From positions 124,001-188,000 of the forward strand of contig PBLQ01000045.1 of assembly GCA_002721815.1 (NCBI GenBank): a stretch of DNA of 64,000 nt. Direction: 5' to 3'. This stretch comes from Myxococcales bacterium (GTDB taxonomy: Bacteria > Myxococcota > UBA727 > GCA-2721815). The notes below the pieces were generated by a model, which was not told the DNA's origin, ran no database searches, and saw only the letters and a list, made by a program, of their open reading frames with translations. The position numbers and the translations under genes were made by a program. Of the stretch, positions 46,598-53,453 are shown piece by piece (within the stretch, counting starts at the first letter, position 1; each line of letters begins with the position of its first letter).

Positions 46598-46918
46598 ATG
46601 AGCGACGAACTGAAATCCTTTAAAATATCAGATCAGGTGAAACGAACCGTGGATAAGCCCAAAAAGGGTGAAGGGGCAGCCCTTTCAGCCCCCTCGGCCG
46701 GATTCCCCCGAATTGAAGCCCTTATCGAGAGCGATTCCATAGACTTAGCGTGGGTAGAAGCCCGAAAAAGTCAATTGGTCGCACTTTCAAACGATGGCAG
46801 CGCCGATTCACAAACCAAAGGAGGGGCCCGCAAAGCCACTTTGGCCTACAAACACGTGGGTGAGTTGATCGACCACCTGCTCAGCACTAAAAATGCCATG
46901 CTGCAAGACAGCGAATAA
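46598..46918 (+). CDS. small protein, possibly FlgM-like anti-sigma factor
   Basis: The 106-residue, charged, mostly disordered protein has a central acidic/helical motif (DSIDLAWVEARKSQLVAL) and a C-terminal helix (YKHVGELIDHLLSTKNAML). This loosely follows the FlgM layout 'V..l+..I..G.Y.vd...IA..Ll'. FlgM proteins hold FliA-type sigma factors inactive until they are exported by the flagellar type III machine. The reading is tentative, but a WhiG/FliA sigma gene lies 1.7 kb downstream in the same island, which makes it worth testing. GGGAGA precedes the ATG by 7-8 bases. The gene starts the + strand run. Confidence 0.4.
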   Translation: MSDELKSFKISDQVKRTVDKPKKGEGAALSAPSAGFPRIEALIESDSIDLAWVEARKSQLVALSNDGSADSQTKGGARKATLAYKHVGELIDHLLSTKNAMLQDSE

Positions 46919-47001
46919 TGGTTAGAATTAGATGAAAGATCTCATAAGCGGCAACATTAGCAACAAATTTTGGGCCGGCCCGATACATTCTGTGAACATT
47001 G

Positions 47002-47031
47002 GCTTAGAAGAACGAAGTAATAAATCTAAGC
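47002..47031 (+). promoter_or_regulatory. hairpin-forming inverted repeat upstream of the Ala/Gly-rich helical protein
   Basis: GCTTAGA (47002-47008) pairs with TCTAAGC (47025-47031) around a 16-base loop, ~37 bases before the next start. A separate perfect 10-bp palindrome (GGGCCGGCCC) lies at 46972-46981. Either could be an operator or mRNA structure; no T-run follows, so a terminator is unlikely. Confidence 0.3.
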
Positions 47032-47067
47032 ACTTAAAAAATAAAGCTTTTTCAAAGGAGACATCCA

Positions 47068-47574
47068 ATGAGCATTAACCCTACTGGCCGACAAGGCTCC
47101 ATTCAGCTTAATACGAATTCCACCACCACGCGTCAAAGCACCCGTAGTGACTTCGGAAACGCCGTTCGTCGCAGCATTGGTAGCACTGCCAACGCCGTAG
47201 GCGGCGCCGTATCCACTGCCGCTCCTATGGTACCCGGTGGCGCTGTTGTTTCAGCAGCCGTGAACGGTGCTTTGGGCAGCGCTGGAGGCGCGACTGGCAG
47301 CATGGGCGCTCAAGCTGGTTTTGCTGGCTCTAACGACATCCCTTTCGGTGGACCTGGTCTCGGTAGCGCCACTGGCGGCAAGTCCTCTGGTAACGCCCAA
47401 CAGGACCTCATGAACCAGACCAAAGAGATGCAAGAAATGATGCAAAGCTTCAACTTGCAGTACCTTCAGTTACAAGAAAAGATGCAATCAGAGAACCGCT
47501 CCTTCAGTACCGTTTCGAACGTGATGAAGACCAAGCATGATACTGCCAAAGCATCCATCAACAACGTCCGATAA
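47068..47574 (+). CDS. small Ala/Gly-rich protein with helical C-terminus, possible type III secretion substrate or structural protein
   Basis: A 168-residue protein without Sec signal. Residues 1-30 are Ser/Thr/Asn/Gln-rich, as in type III export signals. Residues ~40-105 are Ala/Gly-rich. Residues ~110-168 form an amphipathic helical region ending FSTVSNVMKTKHDTAKASINNVR-like (last residues ~146-168). Helical C-termini of this kind occur in needle, filament and translocator proteins, but I cannot assign it to a known family. A strong AAAGGAG site and a strong terminator just downstream make it a well-expressed single unit. The next gene is an LcrH-like chaperone, which usually serves a nearby translocator. 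Confidence 0.5.
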   Translation: MSINPTGRQGSIQLNTNSTTTRQSTRSDFGNAVRRSIGSTANAVGGAVSTAAPMVPGGAVVSAAVNGALGSAGGATGSMGAQAGFAGSNDIPFGGPGLGSATGGKSSGNAQQDLMNQTKEMQEMMQSFNLQYLQLQEKMQSENRSFSTVSNVMKTKHDTAKASINNVR

Positions 47575-47598
47575 ATCGGGCCTTCATCTCCAACATTC

Positions 47599-47632
47599 GG
47601 GCGCTGCTTCTTCAAGCAGGGCCCTTTTGTTT
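47599..47632 (+). terminator. intrinsic terminator
   Basis: GGGC-g-CTGCTT and AAGCAG-g-GCCC pair around a CTTC loop (one internal G-G mismatch), followed by TTTTGTTTTTTT. It lies 25 bases after the stop of the helical protein gene and ends that unit before the TPR gene. Confidence 0.85.
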
Positions 47633-47712
47633 TTTTGGGAGCCCGGTTCGCTTGCCTTTGCCCGGGGGTCGTCGGTATATTGGTCTGAAACAAGCCGTAA
47701 ATCGAGGGAAAC

Positions 47713-48135
47713 ATGAGCGACAATGAAGACATCATCAATGGTTTGATCGACCTTCCGCAAAAAGAAGTGGGGCTGCTCATGGAAGCTGGCTACCTTTTCA
47801 TGGAATTGGGAGCCCCCAAAAAAGCCACCGAGATCTTTCAAGGTGTGGCCGCTTTGGTCCCACAAAATGAAATACCACTCATTGCATTGGGCCATTTGGC
47901 TTTTGCTCAAGGCAGGTTTGAACAAGCACTCAAACACAACGATGAAGCGCTCAAGCGCAACCCCAATTCCTCACTGGCCAAAGCCCACAAAGGCGAGTCG
48001 CTGATGTTTTTGGGCAAACACGATGAAGCCATGGCGTTGCTCAACGAGGTTCTTGCCGAAGACGGTGGCGGGGTCAGTCACGGCTTTGTTCAAGCATTGA
48101 TCGATGCTTTTAACGATGGGGCGTTCGAGGATTAG
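47713..48135 (+). CDS. TPR protein, LcrH/SycD-type type III secretion chaperone-like
   Basis: The 140-residue acidic protein consists of about three tetratricopeptide repeats (EAGYLFMELGAPKKATEIFQ; ALGHLAFAQGRFEQALKHND; KGESLMFLGKHDEAMALLNE) with short caps. That size and repeat count match class II type III chaperones, which hold translocators in the cytoplasm, although TPR proteins are common and the family call rests partly on the neighbouring YscI-like gene. GAGGGAAAC precedes the ATG. It is followed after 17 bases by the next small gene, so the two are probably one operon. Confidence 0.55.
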   Translation: MSDNEDIINGLIDLPQKEVGLLMEAGYLFMELGAPKKATEIFQGVAALVPQNEIPLIALGHLAFAQGRFEQALKHNDEALKRNPNSSLAKAHKGESLMFLGKHDEAMALLNEVLAEDGGGVSHGFVQALIDAFNDGAFED

Positions 48136-48152
48136 CCCAGAGGAGTTTTACC

Positions 48153-48536
48153 ATGCGCATTCCACCAAGAAGACCCTCCGGTGCCGCCACTGGGGCATCC
48201 GGCGCGTCAGCCGCCCAAAAAGCCGAAAAGGCCGACAAAGCGAATTTCGCTGAAACCATTGGTGAAAAAGATGAAGACGAAGGCCAATCCGATCAGGCTC
48301 GCAGCGCTCTCATGGAGCAACTAGAGGCCTTGGCGGCAGCGGTCGCCGATGGTTCTGCCACTAAAGAAGAAGCCAGCCGTAAATTCGCAGGCATGGTCAT
48401 CAATGAAAGATTTGGTCAAATCAACAAAGGCAAAGGGGCTGCATCCATGGAAGAAGCCATCGGCAACATGGTCGAAAATGATCCGAATTTTGTCAATCGG
48501 CTGCATAATCAGCTAAGAAAGATCTCGAAAAGCTAA
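48153..48536 (+). CDS. small uncharacterised protein of the type III-associated island
   Basis: The 127-residue protein has a Pro/Arg then Ala/Gly/Lys-rich disordered N-terminus (~1-45) and a helical C-terminal domain (~48-127) containing SATKEEASRKFAGMVINERFG and AIGNMVENDPNFVNRLHNQL. No signal peptide. Family not known to me. AGAGGAG precedes the ATG. Its position between the TPR chaperone and the sigma factor suggests it is part of the secretion or regulation set; the N-terminus could serve as an export signal. Confidence 0.55.
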   Translation: MRIPPRRPSGAATGASGASAAQKAEKADKANFAETIGEKDEDEGQSDQARSALMEQLEALAAAVADGSATKEEASRKFAGMVINERFGQINKGKGAASMEEAIGNMVENDPNFVNRLHNQLRKISKS

Positions 48537-48604
48537 TAAACACAGTACCACTCTTTTGGGCCATGGCGCCGCGCTAAACAGTACCCGGACCGAAAAAGAA
48601 GTTT

Positions 48605-49351
48605 ATGGATACAGAAACCTCATCCCCCCAAAAAAAAGCCGTTTTCCCCGTCAAAGCCGACGGAAAAGTCGATGCTGCAGCGCTGGTGGAGCAATACACC
48701 CCCTTCGTTAAAAAGATAGCGGCAAAAATCAAAAAGACACTCTCAAAAAACATCGAATTCGATGATTTGATGTCCTACGGCATGACAGGACTGCTCGAAG
48801 CCGCCGAACGCTTCGACGCCTCTAAAGGTGCCAACTTCATGACCTTTTCCTATTACCGGGTACGCGGGGCCATTTACGACGGACTTCGGGGCATGGGCTG
48901 GGTCAACCGCAGTGAATACCAAAAAATTCGCTTCGAAGAACGCGCCAGTGCTTACCTCGACAACATGGCACGTCGAGAAGCCGGCTCCACCGCGGAACAC
49001 AAAAGCGTTGAGACCAATGTGGAAGAACTGGCCAACCAAGTGTCCCAGTTGGTCACCATTTACGTGACGTCGCTAGAAGGCATGGAGAACGCCCAGTTCG
49101 AAGATGAAAAAGCGTTGCCACCCGACCGGGCCCTGGCCGACATGCAAATGCGAGACTATGTGCGCGACGCCATCGGCAAACTTCCCGAACAAGATCGCAC
49201 CATCATCACACTGTACTACTTTCACGACCACAATCTTGAAGAAGTTGGTAAAAAGCTCGGGCTCTCCAAAAGCTGGACGTCCCGTCGACACGCCCAGGCC
49301 ATCGATAAGCTCGGACGGGTGCTCCAAGAGATGGTTCAAGATCTGGAATGA
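48605..49351 (+). CDS. WhiG/FliA-type RNA polymerase sigma factor
   Basis: The 248-residue protein has region 2 (NIEFDDLMSYGMTGLLEAAE, then ANFMTFSYYRVRGAIYDGLR), a degenerate middle, and region 4 (LPEQDRTIITLYYFHDHNLE and the HTH KKLGLSKSWTSRRHAQAID). This is the arrangement of sigma-28 family factors, normally read with TAAA and GCCGATAA boxes. No flagellar structural gene is present, and the neighbours include a YscI-like inner-rod gene, so it may direct type III secretion-linked transcription instead. The ribosome site (AAGAAG) is weak, suggesting low expression or coupling to upstream translation. The next gene starts 49 bases later. Confidence 0.85.
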   Translation: MDTETSSPQKKAVFPVKADGKVDAAALVEQYTPFVKKIAAKIKKTLSKNIEFDDLMSYGMTGLLEAAERFDASKGANFMTFSYYRVRGAIYDGLRGMGWVNRSEYQKIRFEERASAYLDNMARREAGSTAEHKSVETNVEELANQVSQLVTIYVTSLEGMENAQFEDEKALPPDRALADMQMRDYVRDAIGKLPEQDRTIITLYYFHDHNLEEVGKKLGLSKSWTSRRHAQAIDKLGRVLQEMVQDLE

Positions 49352-49399
49352 GGCACCAAAAGCGGTCCATTGCCCATATATACGGGTGAGGAGTCGACC

Positions 49400-49903
49400 G
49401 TGAAAACCCATTTCATCAGCAAATTCATTATACTGGCCGTTTTCGCCCTCAGCGTGGGCTGCGTGAAAAAAGACTCGGGCTTTTGCCCCGAACCCCATGA
49501 AGACATGCAATGGGTCTACATCACCGACTCTAATGGCGTGATGACACAAACCAGCTGCGTCCTTTGTGACACGTCCGTGACCCCTGAAGATTATGGCTCT
49601 TGGGCCAATGAAAACGCACAAGAAGCAACGCCTTGCCTTTATGTTTACCCCGAGGAACCACGCAATTGGGATTCAAAATCTGATTGCTTGGAGATGGCCT
49701 GTCAGGAAGACCCCAATGTGAATGATGGGGTAAAACAAAGCCACGGTGCTTGGCGTGTCATCAAAGACATCCTCGGTGACCCCAGCGCAGCATTGGGCGA
49801 TCCTGAGCAAAACCACATGATGATCGGCAGCTTTCAAACCCCTGAGGTTCAAACCGAGATCTCTGAAACCGATGCGCGCCCAATCTCAGCCACCCAAAAA
49901 TAA
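49400..49903 (+). CDS. Cys-containing lipoprotein
   Basis: The 167-residue protein starts at GTG 49400, preceded by GAGGAG at good spacing. That gives a short basic N-region (KTHFISKF) before the hydrophobic core and the lipobox ALSVGC. Mature residues include several Cys (FCPEP, SCVLCDT, PCLY, CLEMAC) likely in disulfides, and a Gln/Glu-rich end. No domain recognised. A secretin pilot or other envelope lipoprotein is possible from context, but the sequence gives no direct support for that. It lies between the sigma gene and the YscI-like gene. Confidence 0.6.
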   Translation: MKTHFISKFIILAVFALSVGCVKKDSGFCPEPHEDMQWVYITDSNGVMTQTSCVLCDTSVTPEDYGSWANENAQEATPCLYVYPEEPRNWDSKSDCLEMACQEDPNVNDGVKQSHGAWRVIKDILGDPSAALGDPEQNHMMIGSFQTPEVQTEISETDARPISATQK

Positions 49904-49997
49904 ATCGTTTGTTTTCATGTGTTTATATTATTTTTGCCTTTTGGGAAGCCATGGGGCAGATCCCTTGCTAGACTGAACACAACTCTTCGGAAGAAAA

Positions 49998-50005
49998 CCC
50001 GATAA
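49998..50005 (+). promoter_or_regulatory. possible sigma-28-type -10 box
   Basis: CCCGATAA matches seven of eight bases of the FliA-type -10 box GCCGATAA, ~55 bases upstream of the YscI-like gene. The position where TAAA is expected, 15 bases upstream, reads ACAA, so the -35 is poor. It is reported because a WhiG/FliA sigma gene lies directly upstream. Confidence 0.25.
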
Positions 50006-50060
50006 TAGATCATGCAGGGCGATTTATGCCCACCCTTCACCAACTGAAGGAGGAGAGATT

Positions 50061-50585
50061 ATGGCAGACCCAATCGGCGGCGGTGGCGTAGGAAAAGCCA
50101 CCCAACAAATGATGCAAGAAATGATGAAGCAAGCCCAAGAGCAGGCGCAAGGCCCAAATAAGGCTGGCGGTGCTCAATTCGCCAATAAAGTCGAAGGCGT
50201 ACAAAACACCCAAGGCCCTTCAGAAGTCAACAAGGTCCAAGAAACCACCAAGGCAGTTCAGACTGAAAAGTCCTTAGGCGCCCACCAAATCCTCAAGGCG
50301 GCCCAAACGGGTCAAACACCCAACACCACGGGCGTTCAGCGTGTAGAAGGCACTGGCGTGATGGAAAAAACCGGCATGAAGCGGCTGTTGGATCAAGTGG
50401 CCGGCGGCCAAAGCAAACTGGATCAGATCATCAAAATGGCCACCAGCGGCAAAACCTTTAACCAGCAGGAATTGCTCGCGATTCAGGCCGGTGTGTACAA
50501 GTTCAGCCAAGAGATGGAGCTCACCTCAAAAGTGGTTGAAAAAGCCACCAGCGGTGTCAAGCAGACCATGCAAACACAGGTTTAA
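50061..50585 (+). CDS. YscI/SctI-like type III secretion inner-rod protein
   Basis: The 174-residue protein has a long Gln/Ala/Lys-rich, flexible N-terminus and a helical C-terminal ~55 residues. The end (LLAIQAGVYKFSQEMELTS at ~138-156, then KVVEKATSGVKQTMQTQ) matches the YscI/HrpB C-terminal pattern 'Q..vy.fS.E.EL.sKvv.KAtsGvk..l..Q'. In injectisomes this protein connects the export gate to the needle. YscI itself is ~115 residues, so this one has an extended N-terminus. A strong AAGGAGGAGAG site precedes the ATG and a strong terminator follows, suggesting high-level, separate expression. No secretion ATPase or export-gate gene lies in the window. Confidence 0.65.
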   Translation: MADPIGGGGVGKATQQMMQEMMKQAQEQAQGPNKAGGAQFANKVEGVQNTQGPSEVNKVQETTKAVQTEKSLGAHQILKAAQTGQTPNTTGVQRVEGTGVMEKTGMKRLLDQVAGGQSKLDQIIKMATSGKTFNQQELLAIQAGVYKFSQEMELTSKVVEKATSGVKQTMQTQV

Positions 50586-50603
50586 AAAGAACTTTCTTCA
50601 ATC

Positions 50604-50633
50604 AACCGGCCCTTTGTTGGCCGGTTTTTTTTT
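50604..50633 (+). terminator. intrinsic terminator after the YscI-like gene
   Basis: AACCGGCC and GGCCGGTT form an 8-bp GC-rich stem around CTTTGTT, followed by an unbroken run of T to 50633. It lies 18 bases past the stop and ends the type III-associated island. Confidence 0.92.
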
Positions 50634-50726
50634 GCCTCATGCTTGTCTCGAGCCCTTTTGGGGCTATTTTTGGAAGCGCAAAGCGCAATTTGGTATAATT
50701 TCATTTCATCCGTAAATGTTGGACGC

Positions 50727-50766
50727 ACCGCATGAGACTGCGGTAAAGTCGTCCTTCTTGGAGGAC
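50727..50766 (+). promoter_or_regulatory. structured leader: two hairpins, the second hiding the ribosome site
   Basis: ACCGC/GCGGT (50727-50731 with 50740-50744) forms one hairpin, and GTCCT/AGGAC (50751-50755 with 50762-50766) a second that pairs part of the GGAGGA ribosome site of the gene at 50778. An alternative pairing of GGAC (50721-50724) with GTCC (50751-50754) would free the site. The layout is that of a translational switch, but no known riboswitch family is matched. Confidence 0.35.
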
Positions 50767-50777
50767 CGAACGCAACA

Positions 50778-51506
50778 ATGAAGCTCATGGTTTCAGACGA
50801 CGAACCACCGCCGGCCAACTTTAAGGCCGTGAGGGTGCCCCAAAAAGAATCCAAACACCAGATGGCATCAACAAGCCAAATGGGCGTCTTTTTGTTCGGC
50901 CTGACGATTCTTTTTTGGGCATCAAGTGGCTCGGCCCAAGCATTCAGTTTCGTGGATGCAACGGGCACCCCCAAGCTCACCGATAATTTTTTCGAGCTCC
51001 CCCAAAAAGATCGGGCCCGCGTCCTGAATCGCATCGAAAAAAAGGCCGCGAAAAAGTACTCACCCACCGAAATCGGGCGAATGAAAGCCAATGGGACCTG
51101 GCCCCCCTTAGACATCATCAAGTCGAGCCTCGCAGACGATAAAAACACCAGGCGGGGCAAACAAAAAAACCAGCCCACCAACTATGAAGCCCTGCAAAAA
51201 GCAGCATACAAAATTCGCACCAATATCAACCACCAGCGGTCGTCTCTCAACCAAGAAAAGGCGAATGTGAAAACCCGTTTGCCCTATCTGAACAAGAGGA
51301 TTGCCGAACTAAAAAAGCAAGAAATGACGGCACACACCAAAGACATTGCAAATGGTTCGGTGGGTGAAGGGGGCTTTTTGCACAAGCTCCACAATAAAAT
51401 TCAAAAACTTGAGAAAGAAAAGTCCACCTTAGTCAAAATGAAGAATGGTGGGTTGCGCGATAAAGAAAGGCGCATCAATCGGGGAGAATTAGTTTACCGC
51501 AAGTAG
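50778..51506 (+). CDS. exported protein with DUF4124-like segment and coiled-coil tail
   Basis: The 242-residue protein contains a hydrophobic signal-type stretch at ~36-54 (VFLFGLTILFWASSGSAQA), then FSFVDATGTPKLTDNFFELP, which follows the DUF4124 pattern 'y.w.D..G..h.td.....p', and a Lys/Arg/Gln-rich helical C-terminal half (~145-242) likely to be coiled coil. The start is uncertain: ATG 50778 has GGAGGA 12 bases upstream and leaves a ~35-residue charged N-region before the signal; ATGs at residues 29 and 35 would give a more usual signal peptide but lack a clear site. Role unknown; cell-envelope location likely. The CorC-like gene follows after 16 bases. Confidence 0.55.
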   Translation: MKLMVSDDEPPPANFKAVRVPQKESKHQMASTSQMGVFLFGLTILFWASSGSAQAFSFVDATGTPKLTDNFFELPQKDRARVLNRIEKKAAKKYSPTEIGRMKANGTWPPLDIIKSSLADDKNTRRGKQKNQPTNYEALQKAAYKIRTNINHQRSSLNQEKANVKTRLPYLNKRIAELKKQEMTAHTKDIANGSVGEGGFLHKLHNKIQKLEKEKSTLVKMKNGGLRDKERRINRGELVYRK

Positions 51507-51522
51507 CGGTGTTGCATAAGGG

Positions 51523-52863
51523 GTGACGTCTTTGGACAGTCCGTATTTTGAGTGGATCGTAATTATTCTGGGGCTTTTGGGGTCAGCGTTTTTTTCAGGC
51601 GCCGAGACCGCATTGACCGCCCTATCCGAAACAAAAGCACGACAGCTGATCGACGAAAAAAAGAGAGGTGCACGCGCCTTACAAAAGTATTGGCTGGAAA
51701 AACCTAACCATGTGCTCACCACCATCCTGGTTGGAAACAACATCGTCAATTTATTCATGGCGTCTTACATCACTGTATTGACTCACCGCTATGTGGGAGA
51801 GACTTCCATTGCCATTGCAACCGGTGTCACCACCTTGGGGATCCTGATTTTCGGGGAAATCACGCCCAAAACATTTGCGAAAGTACACGCCCATAAAATC
51901 GCGCCCATCGCTCTGGTTATTTTAACGCCCCTTTATATTGTTTGCTGGCGTTTGGGGGTGGTGTGGGTTTTAACCAATATTTCGCGTGTGATCGTCAAAG
52001 CGTTGGGTGGCGAAATGACCCGTTCGGGCCCCTTCGTGACCGAAGACGATATCGCTTATATGATTGTTTCAGGTAAAGAAGCGGGTGTTATCGAAGAAGA
52101 CGAAGGTGAAATGCTTGAAAGTGTGATGGAGTTTGGCGACACCATTGCACGCGAAGTCATGATTCCTCGAACCAACATTCACGGACTGTCGGTGGATTCT
52201 TCGTTTGATGATGTGGTGAAGACCCTCACCGAACACGGCCATTCACGGTTACCGGTCTACGAAGAGAGCATTGATAACGTCACCGGTTTTTTCCACGCCA
52301 AAGATCTTTTTCCTTTAATGCCGGTGGCCCCTGAGCAGTTCAAACTGGTGGACCACCTCAGACAGGCCTTCTTTGTGCCCGAAGCCATGAAAATCAATGA
52401 GCTCCTCAAAGAGTTTCAAGAGCGTAAAACCCACATGGCCATCGTGGTCGATGAAAACGGCGGTACCGCTGGGGTCATCTCTCTAGAGGACATCCTCGAA
52501 GAGCTCGTGGGCGAAATACGCGATGAACACGATGAAAACGAAGAAGAAGAACCCACCATTCAAAAAGTATCCGAAAGCCACTTGGTGGCCGACGGGGGCG
52601 CTTACATTGATGAACTGGCGGACCTGCTGGACATGGAATTCGCAGAAGACGCGCCCTACGATACAGTGGGCGGCTTCTTTCAACACCAATATGGAAAGAT
52701 TCCACAGCTGGGATCCGAATTTGAATTTGAAGGTTGGCAATTCGTGGTGCAAGATGCCGATGAAAAACGGGTGATCACCCTAGACATTCATCGCTTGGTC
52801 ACCGATGCCGAAGGCGAAGAAGAAGGTATTGTCCAGACCCTCAAAGACGCGGTCGGGCTCTAA
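51523..52863 (+). CDS. CorC/HlyC (CNNM-type) transporter: DUF21, CBS pair and CorC domain
   Basis: The 446-residue protein has the family order: a DUF21 membrane domain (~1-185) with FFSGAETALTALSETKARQL, TTILVGNNIVNLFMA and IFGEITPKTFAK; a CBS pair (~200-325) with VMIPRTNIHGLSVDSSFDD, HSRLPVYEESIDNVTGF and AIVVDENGGTAGVISLEDIL; and a C-terminal CorC domain (~345-446). Members move Mg2+ or Co2+ or are needed for resistance to them. The start is GTG 51523 or TTG 51532; AAGGGG (51517-51522) is 9 bases from the TTG and abuts the GTG, so the TTG is attractive. Confidence 0.88.
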   Translation: MTSLDSPYFEWIVIILGLLGSAFFSGAETALTALSETKARQLIDEKKRGARALQKYWLEKPNHVLTTILVGNNIVNLFMASYITVLTHRYVGETSIAIATGVTTLGILIFGEITPKTFAKVHAHKIAPIALVILTPLYIVCWRLGVVWVLTNISRVIVKALGGEMTRSGPFVTEDDIAYMIVSGKEAGVIEEDEGEMLESVMEFGDTIAREVMIPRTNIHGLSVDSSFDDVVKTLTEHGHSRLPVYEESIDNVTGFFHAKDLFPLMPVAPEQFKLVDHLRQAFFVPEAMKINELLKEFQERKTHMAIVVDENGGTAGVISLEDILEELVGEIRDEHDENEEEEPTIQKVSESHLVADGGAYIDELADLLDMEFAEDAPYDTVGGFFQHQYGKIPQLGSEFEFEGWQFVVQDADEKRVITLDIHRLVTDAEGEEEGIVQTLKDAVGL

Positions 52864-52952
52864 GCCACTGATTCATCAACAGCTTTAGAATCCTTGTCGG
52901 ATTGGTGAGGAATGCTAAGGTATGTCCATCTTTTCTTTTCTTGGAGTTTATC

Positions 52953-53438
52953 ATGCATCTCAAACAGTGCTTCCTTTCTCTATTGGCGTGCCTTGGCCTT
53001 GCAGCATGCCCCGCCGGCGATAGCCACGAGCACGCTGATGATGAGCACCATCAACACGAGCCCACGGGCGGCATTATCCCCCTCAAGGGCACCACGGCCC
53101 AAAGCGACAACTACATTGTTTCGGTGGTTTCAGCTTCTTTTGACCCCGCTGAAGAAGGAATGAATGACTGGGTTTTACGCTTGGAAGATCACGATCGAAA
53201 TCTGATCTCTAATGCGACTATCGTCGCAGTACCTTTCATGTCCGTGCACAACCACGGCACCAACCCGGCCAGTTTCACCGCCACAGCCGCCGAAGAAGAA
53301 GGCGAATACGAACTGAATGACGTGAATTTCATTATGCCTGGCCCCTGGGAAGTGACCTTCACCGTCACCGTCGACAATGGGACTGACGGTGGTACGATGT
53401 CAGAAGACGCCATGATGGAACTCACGGTGATTAATTAA
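52953..53438 (+). CDS. His-rich lipoprotein with YtkA/FixH-like domain
   Basis: The 161-residue protein has a lipobox (LGLAAC) followed by a His/Asp/Glu-rich segment (HEHADDEHHQHE), a likely metal-binding linker. The remaining ~110 residues resemble the YtkA/FixH-type immunoglobulin-like domain: FMSVHNHGTNP, then ELNDVNFIMPGPWEVTFTVTV. Such domains often appear in copper handling or oxidase maturation. Start 52953 has GGAG six bases upstream; the longer frame from 52902 adds no signal value. It is followed after 14 bases by the multiheme cytochrome, suggesting a joint role in periplasmic metal or redox processes. Confidence 0.65.
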   Translation: MHLKQCFLSLLACLGLAACPAGDSHEHADDEHHQHEPTGGIIPLKGTTAQSDNYIVSVVSASFDPAEEGMNDWVLRLEDHDRNLISNATIVAVPFMSVHNHGTNPASFTATAAEEEGEYELNDVNFIMPGPWEVTFTVTVDNGTDGGTMSEDAMMELTVIN

Positions 53439-53453
53439 TCTTTCGAGGACGCA

